Shown piece after piece: positions 7,451-15,336 of a DNA stretch of 16,448 nt. Origin of the DNA: Armatimonadota bacterium (GTDB taxonomy: Bacteria; Armatimonadota; UBA10988); contig JACPDV010000007.1 in the NCBI GenBank assembly GCA_016183835.1, positions 1-16,448 of the forward strand, read 5' to 3'. How positions within the stretch are numbered: position 1 is the stretch's first letter; each line of letters opens with the position of its first letter. The notes under the pieces are model-generated. The model was not told the origin of the DNA and searched no databases. It worked only from the letters and a program-made list of their open reading frames with translations. The translations under genes were made by a program, and so were the position numbers.

Positions 7451-9964
7451 CTTGTCGAACCCGCCCGGCGCAAGCGCGGAGGCGACCACCGCCACCGTCA
7501 CCTCAGCCGTGGCGGTGGTGCCGTCGGACGCGACGGCGCCAAGCCGCACGGTCTGCTCGCCGGCCGCCGTCGGCCGCCCGGCCAGGCGGACCGAGACGGC
7601 GCGCTCGGGCGCCGCGGCCACCGCCGCCTCGGCCGGGTCGAAGGCGATCCCCTCGGCACCGGCCGTGAGCTTCAGCCTGGTGCCGGCCGGGAGATGGCTG
7701 AGCAGCCGCGCCGTGAGCGCCAAGCGCTGGTCGTCGCGGATCTCGGCCGGGGCGTCGGCGAAGAGGAGCAGCGGCGGATCGACCCACACCTCCGCGGGTC
7801 CGGCCAGCTCCCGGCCGTCGACCTTGGCCGAGAGCGGCACAGCCCAGCGCTCGCCCGCGGGCGTGCCCGTCGCCTCGCGCGCCACCGACCGGCCCGCCGC
7901 GACCGACTGCGCCGCGCCGCCGGCGAACGCCACCCGAACCGGCTTGGCGGTCCAGTTGTCCACTGTCCAGCGCAGCCTGGCCGGGCGGCCCGCCACCACC
8001 GCCAGGCCGCCCTCCGCGGCGGCGAAGACGCCGGACTTGGCCAGGACGAGGAGCCCGGCCGGTCCCATCCGCGGCACCGCCACGGTCAGCGCCTTGCCGC
8101 TCCGCGCGAAGGGCAGCTTGTGGCAGCCGCGGAGGTCGGGCTCCAGCAGGTAGGCGGCCCGGAGCGACCCGGCATCGGTGGTACGGATGGTGAACGCCAG
8201 CTCGAACTGCCTGGCCGTCTTGTCATCGGGCAGCGGCTCGCGGCAGAAGGGCACCACCAGGTTGCCGTCCGGCACGCGGTAGAGGTTGGCGCTCACGCCG
8301 TCCGGCACGTCGAGCGCGCGTGGCTCCAGCACCCACTTCCGGTTGCCCAGCCAGCGGAAGAGTGGGAACCAGCGCTCGCCCATCTCGGCGCTCGCCTTGC
8401 TCACCGGCGTGGGGATCACGCCGTGTACCAGGCACTCGGCGTAGCCGGCAGTGTCGGCCGGGCCAAGGGAGACGATGGGCTTCCCGGCCATGCCGTAGTA
8501 CTGCATCATCTCGGTCAGGTGGCGATAGGTGTCGGTGCCGCCGCCCTCGGTCATCATGCCGTCGGCGAGCTGCGCCAACTCCAGGTTGAACGGCCCGTTC
8601 CACCAGCAGAGCTTGCCCTGCGCCCGAACGATGCGCGTGCCGGCCTCGCACAGCTCGGCCAGGTCGTGCCCGCCGCCCGCGGACTGGTCGAAGAAAACGC
8701 CGTCCACCTCCGGGTAGATGTCCAGCTCGCCCCGGAGCTGTTCGAGCATGTAGCGGCCCCAGGGGCGGTCTTTGTCGGGGATCATCTGGGCGCTCTCGTA
8801 CCACGTTGGGTACGGCTCGCCATTCGGGTCGAGGCTGCGGTCGTCGGGGAACCTGGCCAGGGCCCAGGGCTTCCAGGCCTCGGTGGGGTTGAAGTAGATC
8901 AGGCCCTTCATGCCGTGGGCGTGGAGGCGTTGGATGTAGTCGTTGACCGCCGCGCGGGAGTGGGTGGGGGGCGTCTGTTGCTCCACCCAGTCGCGGATCA
9001 CTTCCCACGGTGCGTCGTCGGCCGGCCGCTGCGGCGGCTCGAAGCGCGGCCTGAGGAAGTGCCACTGGTCGTCCACGAACGCGGTCCACTTGCTCGCCTG
9101 CGGCACGTACTCGCCGTACCACGGCGCGGTGCCGTGGATCTCCACCACGCGGCAGCCTTGGTCGTGCCAGTCCTGGATCTGCGCGTCGGTGGGCGTCCCG
9201 CCGCTGCACACGAACGGCCCCTGGAGCGGCGCAACGGCTAAACTGGGCGCAAAACTGCGGGGGAAGGCGGCGAGCAGCTCGGCGAGCGCCGGGCGCCAGT
9301 CACCGGGGGTGACCGCGAAGCCGATCCGGCGGGCGACCGACCGCCCGGCGGGGCAGGTCACGGGGAGCGTGAGCTCGACGGTGATGGCCGCGGTGCTGCG
9401 GCTGACCCGGCAGCCGAGCGGCTCCACGAGCCGGCCGAGCCAGCCGAACCAGGCGACGCCCCAGTCGTCCTGCGGGTCGAAGACCTGCCCGAGCGGGAGG
9501 CCGAGCGGGATGCCGCCGGCGGCGTAGCCGTAGCCGACGGCCGGCGCGCCGCGGACGAGGGTGACCTGCGGGCTGCTGCCGGCGGGGAAGAAGGCTCGAG
9601 ACGCGGTCGGTCGCAGGCTCAGCGTGAGTGTCAGCAACAGGCTGCGCGGCTTGTCACCCAGATCGCTCACGGTCAGCTCGAGGCAGCGCGCGTCGCCCGA
9701 TGGGTAGGCGAGCGTGAGGTGGAGCTTCTGCTCTCCGAGCGTAGCGCCGTACTCGACGCCGCCGTCGGGAGCGAAAACCGGCGTGGGCAGCTTCTCGCCG
9801 GCTTCGCGGACGGACAGCCGGGCCGGCGCCTGGAGCAGGTTCGGCGACCGGCGCGCGTTCGCGCGCAGGACCGCCGGCAGTCCGGACTGGGGCTGCGGCA
9901 TGAGGATGGTGCCGGCGTGGGCGGTGGCTGCGAGGACCAGCAGCGCGATGCGGCGGACCCGCAT
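6778..9964 (-). CDS. Secreted TIM-barrel glycoside-hydrolase-like protein, frameshifted
   Basis: Large exported protein, about 1061 residues when the frameshift is bridged. The ATG at 9964 has GGGGAG 7 bases upstream and a signal peptide (MRVRRIALLVLAATAHAG). The order is: N-terminal beta-sandwich to about residue 245; a barrel-like region of about 250-560 with a strand ending in GVFFD426QS and another with MMTE473GGGTD, plausible catalytic acid positions; Ig-like beta domains; then a duplicated C-terminal domain. The overall style resembles the alpha-galactosidase-like / unclassified TIM-barrel hydrolases of soil bacteria; the glycan specificity is not readable. Frame 1 carries residues 1-850 (to 7415). 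The protein continues in another frame from 7413 to the stop at 6778. Without a shift, frame 1 stays open to 6872 with nonsense sequence. Lies 189 bases after the other hydrolase gene. Confidence 0.8.
7411..7417 (-). other. Frameshift junction
   Basis: On the minus strand, codon GGC (G850, 7417-7415) is followed by one extra base (7414) before TGG (7413-7411), where the homologous reading resumes in another frame. Comparison with the intact second copy of the domain suggests an internal deletion whose length is not a multiple of three. A sequencing or assembly error at a tandem repeat is an equally good explanation. Confidence 0.7.
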
Positions 9965-10028
9965 GACGATCTCCCCACCCAGCGGTTTGGTCCAGCCGCG
10001 TTGGGATTCCTGCGCCACAGGGCACATG

Positions 10029-10117
10029 GTGTGGCACGGGCAGTCTGCTGCCCGTGTCCGGTTCGGCAGGACCCCTCTCCTGCGGCAGACACGGGTGGCG
10101 GACCGCCCGTGGCACAC
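10029..10117. repeat. REP/BIME-like palindromic element with three hairpins
   Basis: Two similar hairpins flank a smaller one: CACGGGCAG-TCTG-CTGCCCGTG (10035-10056, perfect 9-bp stem), CAGGA-CCCCTC-TCCTG (10067-10082), and CACGGGTGG-CGGA-CCGCCCGTG (10090-10111, one G-U pair). The outer parts, 10029-10041 and 10105-10117, are also inverted copies of each other with a single mismatch, so the whole could fold as a branched structure. It lies between two same-strand genes. Such stem pairs typify REP/BIME elements; no transposase-like gene is in the window. No T-run follows, so it is not a standard terminator. Confidence 0.65.
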
Positions 10118-10153
10118 GCAGGCGGAGGCTGGGCCAACAACAGCCGCACCGCG

Positions 10154-12817
10154 TCAGTTGCCTGCCGCCTGCCACAGGTCCAGATCGTCCAGCCACAGCC
10201 GCCCGGTCCCGCCCTGCACGTCCACATAGAAGGCGATCTGGTTCGTCTCCGGCGGGATCTGGTCCCCCGGCAGCTCCGCCTCGAGCCGCGTCCAGTCCGC
10301 GGTGCCGAACGGGATCCGCGCCGCCCGCTCGATCAGCGGCCAGCCGATGGCCGGCGTGCCGCTCGGGTCGGTGCTGGCCAGGCAATAGGACTTGATCCAG
10401 TGGTCGGCGGCGAACAGCGCCACGCTGATGGTCGCCCGGCAGCCGGCCAGCTCGGCCGTTCGCACCCAGGCACGCATCCGCAGCGGGCGGCCCGGAGTGG
10501 GCGTGATGCTCCAGTGCACCAGCCGCCGGTCGAACGGCCCGTCCAGCCGTAGACTGCCCGCTGCGTCGCGCCCCACCTCGGCGTCGTAGGCGTACGGGCT
10601 GGTCCGCTCCGGCGTCCACTCGGCGGTGTCGCCGGCGGTGAAGGCGGGGTCGCGCACCAGGTTCGGCTCGCCGACGGTCACCGGCAGCCGGCGCACCACC
10701 TCGTACGGCGCCGCCAGACCGAGCTTGCCCGCCGGGCAGCGCGCCGCCAGCCGCACCAGGCCCGAGGCGCGCGCCACGCCCGCCGCCGCGGTGAGCCGCA
10801 ACGCGCCTCGGCCGACCTCAACCCTCACCGCCAGTCCGGCGGGTACCGCCGCCAGCAGCGCCATCCCGTGCGGTAGCGTCACTCGGACGACCGCGCTCCC
10901 CCCAGGCGGCAGGGCGAGCTGCTTCGGCGCCACTCGCACCGCCGCCTCGCAGCGCGCGATGCCCGAGAGCTGCCGGCTGCCTGCCACGAACAGCGTGCCC
11001 GCCGCCAGGTCCAGCCTCAGACCGCGCGCCGGCCCGGCGGAGACCACGTTGCCGAACATGTCGCGCACCGTGATCCGCTCAGCCGGCAGACAGCCCAGCG
11101 TCGTGGCCGGCACAGGCGCCGCCGGGCGGTCGTGCCACACCACGGCCACGTCGCCGTCGAACGAGATCTGGTGCAGGTCGCGCCCCACCGCCGCCCGGCC
11201 GAGGCAGGCGCGGCCGTCCAGCTCGCGCGCCGTGGCCGCCAGCGCGGCGTAGCTGAGCTTCGGCAGGAACCCGAGGTAGAGCACGCCCACGCCGCAGTCG
11301 CCGGTCCACTGGTCTTCGTGCGCCGCGTCGCGCGGGTCGTAGGTACAGAACCAGAACGCCTTCATCCGCGGGTCCATCGACAGGGCCTGGGCGTAGAGCG
11401 CCGGGACGTGCGCCGCCTGCTGCCTCTCGGAGCAGCCGTACTTGGCGTTGTAGGCCGGGTTGAGGTCGTACGCGGTGCTGCCCAGCTCGTTGACCCACAT
11501 CGGCTTGCGAGCCATGCCGCCCTCGTCGAGCAGCGCGCGGCGCCGTTCGATGGCCTGCACGAACCCGCGCGGCGCGGCGTAGCTGTGGACCGTGGCGATG
11601 TCGAAGGTGTCGGCCACGCCCAGTTGGCCGAGCCGCTCCAGCCACTCCTCGTAGCCGGCGTGGGAGAGGCCGAGGAGGACGCAATCGGGGTCGGCGCGCT
11701 TGGCCGCGTCGTACGTGGCGCGGAGCATGGCGGCGTAGTGCTCGGCGTTGTGACGGGTCTCCTCGGGCCACATCAGGTCGGGCTCATTCCACACCTCCCA
11801 GTAGCGGATCCGCCCGCGGTACTGCTTGACCAGGCGCTCGACGTACGCCGACCATTGGTCGAGCTTGTCCATCGGCGGCGCGCCGCAGGCGGCGTTGCCG
11901 GCTACCCAGGTGGGCGCGGCAAAGAGGATGTCCTGGTAGCGCAGCCCGAAGCGCTCCATCCGCCGCAGCGCGGCGTCGAGCGCGCGGGTGTCCCACTTGC
12001 CCGGCTCCGGCTCCTGGGTGCGCCAGGTGTTCTCCCAGGCCAGCCACGGCCGGATCCAGTGCACCCCGGCGCGGGCCATCAGCGGCGCCTGCCAGGCGTA
12101 CCACCAGACCTGCTGCTGGAACAGATTGATGCCGATCGCCGAGCGGTCGGGATCGATGTCGCGCCGCTTGGGCACGCGGCAGACGCGGAGCTTGGCGGGC
12201 GGCAGGCCGGGGCACTGCGCCGTGACCTCGAAGCTGCCGAAGCGGCGGAGCGGCAGCGCGATGCTCGCCGTCCGTAACCCGCCGCCCTTCGGCAGCGCGA
12301 CGGCGCCTTGCCACACCTCGGTCGCCAGCCAGAGGGGATGGCTCTGCCCGCCCGCCTGCAGGTAGAGCCCGGCCACGTAGCGGTCGCCGGTGACCGCCGG
12401 GCCGAGGCTGATCTCGCGCAGCTCGCAGCGCATCGCGCCGTCCTGCGGTGTGACACGGACCGTGGCGGTGAAGCAGGGCTCGTCGATCCGGAACGAAGCG
12501 CCCTCGGCGCCGGACTGCGACGGGCCGACCAGCTTGAGAGTGGCGTGGGACAGGTCTTGGGGGAACTCGGGCTCACACAGGATGCAGCCCAGCCGCAGCT
12601 CGCCGGTGATCCGGCCCGGAAAGGCGAAGGCGATCAGAGGGCCGTCGAGGGCAAGCCGCTGGCCGAGCGCGTCCACGAATCGCCAGCTCCCGCGCTCCAG
12701 GTCGAGCAACTCGACGGTGAACGGCTGAAGGGGGAGTGTCACGTGGGGCTTGTCGACCGTCTCCACCGCTCCGGGCGGCGCGGCGGCGAGCAAGACGAGG
12801 AGGGCGGCGGTGGACAT
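10154..12817 (-). CDS. Secreted clan-A glycoside hydrolase (GH39/GH5-like) with C-terminal CBM-like domain
   Basis: 887-aa exported glycosidase. The start at 12817 puts a hydrophobic signal segment (MSTAALLVLLAAAPPGA) first; this lacks the usual basic residues and its Shine-Dalgarno is weak. The longer frame start at 12973 runs through palindromic repeat DNA and is rejected. Order: beta-sandwich to about residue 220; TIM barrel about 222-545; beta domain with Ig-like character about 545-715; and a C-terminal CBM4/9-like jelly-roll about 717-887, opening NLVRDPAFTAG and ending in WLDDLDLW. The catalytic pair of a retaining clan-A enzyme is visible: acid/base E345 in YWEVWNEPD and nucleophile E444 in MWVNELGS, spaced as in GH39/GH5 relatives. 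Substrate unknown; a xylan-like or other beta-linked glycan is inference. Heads a minus-strand gene cluster. Confidence 0.87.
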   Translation of the reverse strand: MSTAALLVLLAAAPPGAVETVDKPHVTLPLQPFTVELLDLERGSWRFVDALGQRLALDGPLIAFAFPGRITGELRLGCILCEPEFPQDLSHATLKLVGPSQSGAEGASFRIDEPCFTATVRVTPQDGAMRCELREISLGPAVTGDRYVAGLYLQAGGQSHPLWLATEVWQGAVALPKGGGLRTASIALPLRRFGSFEVTAQCPGLPPAKLRVCRVPKRRDIDPDRSAIGINLFQQQVWWYAWQAPLMARAGVHWIRPWLAWENTWRTQEPEPGKWDTRALDAALRRMERFGLRYQDILFAAPTWVAGNAACGAPPMDKLDQWSAYVERLVKQYRGRIRYWEVWNEPDLMWPEETRHNAEHYAAMLRATYDAAKRADPDCVLLGLSHAGYEEWLERLGQLGVADTFDIATVHSYAAPRGFVQAIERRRALLDEGGMARKPMWVNELGSTAYDLNPAYNAKYGCSERQQAAHVPALYAQALSMDPRMKAFWFCTYDPRDAAHEDQWTGDCGVGVLYLGFLPKLSYAALAATARELDGRACLGRAAVGRDLHQISFDGDVAVVWHDRPAAPVPATTLGCLPAERITVRDMFGNVVSAGPARGLRLDLAAGTLFVAGSRQLSGIARCEAAVRVAPKQLALPPGGSAVVRVTLPHGMALLAAVPAGLAVRVEVGRGALRLTAAAGVARASGLVRLAARCPAGKLGLAAPYEVVRRLPVTVGEPNLVRDPAFTAGDTAEWTPERTSPYAYDAEVGRDAAGSLRLDGPFDRRLVHWSITPTPGRPLRMRAWVRTAELAGCRATISVALFAADHWIKSYCLASTDPSGTPAIGWPLIERAARIPFGTADWTRLEAELPGDQIPPETNQIAFYVDVQGGTGRLWLDDLDLWQAAGN

Positions 12818-12897
12818 GGGTGACTGCCTGCCCCCCCATTCGCCGCCCCACGGATCACTCCCTCCGGAGCGCCAACGCTCCCCGCAGCGTTCGGCTA

Positions 12898-13001
12898 CCC
12901 CCTCCTTGCCAAGGCGGGGGCAGGGGGAGGTCCAGTCCGAACCAGCGGGTCGCGACGCCGGCATGGACCTCACCCCAGCCCTCTCCTTGGCAAGGAGAGG
13001 G
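12898..13001. repeat. Inverted pair of REP-like palindromes
   Basis: Two related palindromes face each other. One is CCCCCTCCTTG-C-CAAGGCGGGGG (12898-12920, one mismatch); the other is CCCTCTCCTTG-G-CAAGGAGAGGG (12979-13001, perfect 11-bp arms). The flanks are also inverted copies: CAGGGGGAGGTCCA after the first and TGGACCTCACCCCAGCC before the second. This is the arrangement of a REP pair. The CCCTCTCCTTGGCAAGGAGAGGG type of sequence recurs in many bacterial genomes. It sits in the 467-base gap between divergent genes, upstream of the hydrolase start and of the exporter promoter. Confidence 0.7.
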
Positions 13002-13028
13002 AGTCGGAGGGCGGGTGTGACTCATCCC

Positions 13029-13057
13029 TTGTCACGCCCGTCCGGCGGTGCTACAAT
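13029..13057 (+). promoter_or_regulatory. Sigma70-type promoter with extended -10, upstream of the exporter
   Basis: TTGTCA (13029-13034, 5 of 6), a 17-base spacer, then TACAAT (13052-13057, 5 of 6) preceded by TGC, an extended -10. This is the best promoter in the window. Transcription would start near 13064, ten bases before a Shine-Dalgarno and the leader ORF, and about 220 bases before the ATPase start. Confidence 0.75.
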
Positions 13058-13075
13058 CCGCCCATCGCTTGGAAA

Positions 13076-13143
13076 GGAGCCGGCAGAGCATGCTGATCGT
13101 TTTCATCGACACGCCTTCCGTGGGTGGACTCTGCCCCGGCTCC
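13076..13143 (+). promoter_or_regulatory. Structured leader: Shine-Dalgarno inside a 13-bp stem
   Basis: GGAGCCGGCAGAG (13076-13088) pairs with CTCTGCCCCGGCTCC (13129-13143): 7 bp, a two-base CC bulge, then 6 bp. The left arm contains the Shine-Dalgarno (AAAGGAG, 13073-13079) of the 20-codon ORF, whose ATG is in the loop. The right arm falls on its codons 14-18. Such a fold would hide the ribosome site, and ribosome passage would open it. A second hairpin follows (13174-13202). This could be a cis-acting attenuator or riboswitch-like element for the exporter; the ligand and mechanism are unknown. Confidence 0.5.
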
Positions 13144-13152
13144 GGCCTCTAG
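13090..13152 (+). CDS. Possible 20-aa leader peptide
   Basis: ATG at 13090 with AAAGGAG ten bases upstream, stop TAG at 13150-13152. The peptide begins MLIVFIDTPSVGG and ends in PGSGL: a hydrophobic start, then Gly/Pro-rich. It lies directly behind a strong promoter and ahead of the exporter genes, as leader peptides that control ABC exporters often do. No run of one amino acid codon suggests classic amino-acid attenuation. It may equally be a chance ORF within a structured RNA. Confidence 0.35.
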   Translation: MLIVFIDTPSVGGLCPGSGL

Positions 13153-13173
13153 GTTCGCTCCTCTGACCTGAAG

Positions 13174-13202
13174 CCGCGGGCTCCTCCCCACCCAACCCGC
13201 GG
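13174..13202 (+). promoter_or_regulatory. Second leader hairpin
   Basis: CCGCGGG (13174-13180) and CCCGCGG (13196-13202) form a perfect 7-bp GC stem with a 15-base loop, 22 bases after the leader ORF stop. The downstream sequence has only CTTT-like pyrimidines, so it is not a convincing intrinsic terminator. The remaining stretch to 13284 shows nothing further. Confidence 0.35.
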
Positions 13203-13284
13203 CGGACCTGGTCTTTCCCTGCCGTCCCTCCCGCCGCGTCACCCATTGCTCCGACGGCCCTTGCCTTGGTGACGGGGTTCGACC

Positions 13285-14163
13285 ATGGAAGCACAAGCGG
13301 TCACGGCACTCGAGCTGCGCGGCGCCCACAAGACCTTCCGCCCCATCCGCTGGCCCTGGCGCCGTCACGACCCGCCGCCCGCGCCGGGCGAATCCGGCGA
13401 GACGGGCGAGGCCGACGGCACCAAGCGCGCCGTGGACGCTCTGGTGGACCTCAGCCTGACCGTGCAGCGCGGCCAGATCTACGGCCTGCTCGGACCCAAC
13501 GGCTCCGGCAAGTCCACTCTGATCCGCGTCGTCTCGACGCTGATCATCCCCGACCGCGGCGAGGTGACCGTCTTCGGCCACGACGTGCTGCGCGAGGAGC
13601 GGGCGGTCAAGCGGCTGATCAACCGCGTCTCGGTGGAGGCCTCGTTCTTCAAGAAGCTCTCGCCGATGGAGAACCTGCTCTTCGGGGCGCGGCTCTACGG
13701 GCTCGACGGCCGCACCGCGCGGGAGCGCGCGACCACCATCCTCCGCCGGCTGCACCTCCGCGAGCGGAGCCTGTGGGAGCCGATGGAGCAGATGTCACGC
13801 GGGATGCAGCAGAAGGTGGCCATCGCCCGCGCGTTCCTCACCCAGCCGATCCTGCTGCTCCTCGACGAGCCCACCACCGGCCTCGACCCGCGCAGCAAGC
13901 GCGAGGTGCAGGCGCTGGTGACCGAGCTCCGCCGCGAGCACGACGCCACCGTTCTGCTCACCACCCACGACATGCAGGAGGCCGACGAGCTGTGCGACCG
14001 CGTGGCGATCATCGACCATGGCCGCATCGTCGCCGACGGCACGCCGGCGGAGCTGAAGGCTCGCGTGCCCGTCGAGGGGCGCGAGGCGACGCTGGAAGAG
14101 GTGTTCATGGCCCTCACCGGCCATGGCCTGGGCGAGCCGCAGGCGGCGGGAGACGAGGCATGA
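13285..14163 (+). CDS. ABC-2 type exporter, ATP-binding protein
   Basis: 292-aa ATPase of the DrrA/NodI-like exporter class, which powers export through the membrane partner encoded next. All motifs are in place: Walker A GPNGSGKST (G70-T78, K76), signature MSRGMQQKV (170-178; the usual LSGGQ appears as MSRGM), Walker B LLLLDEPTTGLD (D194, E195), and H-loop H228. Length is near the family norm. Between the first strand and the segment AVDALVDLSLTV is an insert of about 25 residues (positions 22-47) rich in Pro, Gly, Glu and Asp, which is longer than usual. The ATG at 13285 has only a loose GGTGACGGGG upstream. It overlaps the permease start by 4 bases (ATGA), indicating coupling. Confidence 0.92.
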   Translation: MEAQAVTALELRGAHKTFRPIRWPWRRHDPPPAPGESGETGEADGTKRAVDALVDLSLTVQRGQIYGLLGPNGSGKSTLIRVVSTLIIPDRGEVTVFGHDVLREERAVKRLINRVSVEASFFKKLSPMENLLFGARLYGLDGRTARERATTILRRLHLRERSLWEPMEQMSRGMQQKVAIARAFLTQPILLLLDEPTTGLDPRSKREVQALVTELRREHDATVLLTTHDMQEADELCDRVAIIDHGRIVADGTPAELKARVPVEGREATLEEVFMALTGHGLGEPQAAGDEA

Positions 14164-14984
14164 AGGCTCTGCGTCATGAGGCGCGCGCGGCCTGCGGGTT
14201 CGTGGAGCGCAATGTCAACCTGGTGAAGCGCTACTGGGTGATGGAGGTCGTGTGGCTGATCTACAGCATGGCCAACGCGCTCTCCGTCACATTCATCGGC
14301 GCCGGGATGAAGCAGATCTCAGGGCAGGACGTGAACGTCCAGCGCCTGACGCTCTACCTGCTGATCGGCACGCTGGTGTGGCAGTACCTGAGCGTGGTGT
14401 TCGAGCTGGTGAGCGAGACCATCCAGTTCGAGCGCTGGGAGGGCACCATCGAGTACACGCTGATGGCCCCCATCTCGCGCTTCACGCACCTGTTCGGCGC
14501 GACGCTGTTTTCGCTGGGCTACGGGTTCCTGCAGACGGCGCTGATCCTGGCGGTGGTGGCGGGGTTCTTCCACCTCGACCTGAGTGGCGCGAACCTGTTC
14601 GGCGCGGCGCTGGTGCTCCTGGCGGCGAGCGTGTCGTTCAGCGGGCTGGGCGTGGTGGGCGCGATTCTACCGCTCTTGTTCCCCGAGCGCGGGGTGCAGG
14701 TGGTGTTCGTGATCCAGAGCGTGCTGCTGGTGGTGAGCGGGGTGTACTACCCGGTGACGGTGCTGCCGCACTGGATGCAACCGCTCTCGCACCTGTCGCC
14801 GGCGACGTACGTGCTGCAGGGGATGCGGGAGGCGATCCTGGACGGTGCGCCGGTGGTGGCGTTGCTGCCGGCCATCGGGCGGCTGTTCCTGATCGGGGCG
14901 GTGTTACTGCCGGGCGGGGTGTGGCTGTTCGGCCGGGCGGAGCGGTTTGCGAGAAGGACGGGGCGGTTGAAAAGGTCTGGGTGA
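14160..14984 (+). CDS. ABC-2 type exporter, permease
   Basis: 274-aa membrane partner of the ATPase. Six hydrophobic segments can be seen; the protein carries the ABC-2 hallmarks ERWEGTIEYTLMAPI near residues 91-105 and the conserved VVSGVYYPVTVLPHWMQPLSHLSPATYVLQGMR region (two separate blocks, about 190-225) before the last helices. The start ATG overlaps the ATPase stop. The C-terminus is a basic tail. The exported substrate (drug, lipid or polysaccharide) cannot be told from sequence; a daunorubicin-resistance-like exporter is the nearest description. No terminator is evident directly after the stop. Confidence 0.9.
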   Translation: MKALRHEARAACGFVERNVNLVKRYWVMEVVWLIYSMANALSVTFIGAGMKQISGQDVNVQRLTLYLLIGTLVWQYLSVVFELVSETIQFERWEGTIEYTLMAPISRFTHLFGATLFSLGYGFLQTALILAVVAGFFHLDLSGANLFGAALVLLAASVSFSGLGVVGAILPLLFPERGVQVVFVIQSVLLVVSGVYYPVTVLPHWMQPLSHLSPATYVLQGMREAILDGAPVVALLPAIGRLFLIGAVLLPGGVWLFGRAERFARRTGRLKRSG

Positions 14985-15011
14985 TTGTTGCGTGGTCGTT
15001 GCGCAGCAGGC

Positions 15012-15040
15012 TTGCCCAGCGATCCGTCGTGTGCTACGAT
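15012..15040 (+). promoter_or_regulatory. Sigma70-type promoter with extended -10, upstream of the beta-helix gene
   Basis: TTGCCC (15012-15017, 4 of 6), 17-base spacer, TACGAT (15035-15040, 4 of 6) preceded by TGC. The string GTGCTAC(A/G)ATCC is shared with the promoter at 13029-13057. Transcription would start near 15047, leaving a leader of about 290 bases before the beta-helix start. A 46-codon ORF (15063-15203) lies in that leader, but I have no support for its translation beyond a purine-rich stretch upstream of its ATG. Confidence 0.5.
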
Positions 15041-15099
15041 CCAGGCGGGGTAGGGGGTGGCGATGGGAACACCAGCGCGGATACTCCGCGAGGCCAGGG

Positions 15100-15133
15100 G
15101 CCGGCCGCCAGGCCAGGGGGCGTGGCGGCCGGC
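15100..15133 (+). promoter_or_regulatory. Strong hairpin in the leader of the beta-helix gene
   Basis: GCCGGCCGCCA (15100-15110) and TGGCGGCCGGC (15123-15133) form a perfect 11-bp stem with a 12-base loop. There is no T-run after it, so it is not an ordinary terminator. In the 352-base gap 14985-15336 this, the promoter and the Shine-Dalgarno at 15324-15330 are the only features I can support. Confidence 0.5.
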
Positions 15134-15336
15134 GGTCGTGGATGGCCGTTCTGTTCCTCCTCCGAGCCGGCGCATCGCTTCGTCACGTCCTTCCCGCTCC
15201 TGATGTGATGCACGGGCCGACGGCTGCTCGTCGCGCCTGGCGAGCTGGGGCCACAGCGCCGTACCAGCCTACAGCGCGGCAGAGCCTGCTGCATCGGGTG
15301 TGGCCTCGCCGGGGTGGTGAAGGGGAGGAGACGGGG

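Noticed and set aside
7295..9241. 648-aa plus-strand open frame
   Set aside because: Antisense of the secreted TIM-barrel gene, with Arg/His/Gly-rich composition and no recognisable domain.
10035..10111. Rho-independent terminator between the two hydrolase genes
   Set aside because: Strong stems but no T-run on either strand; better explained as a repeat element.
9965..10117. 51-residue N-terminal extension of the secreted protein (start at 10117)
   Set aside because: It would translate the palindromic element; a good Shine-Dalgarno and signal peptide are found at 9964.
11132..12277. 381-aa plus-strand open frame
   Set aside because: Antisense shadow of the clan-A hydrolase, with no domain or start signal.
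12818..12973. 52-residue N-terminal extension of the clan-A hydrolase (start at 12973)
   Set aside because: It covers the REP-like pair and would bury the signal segment inside the protein.
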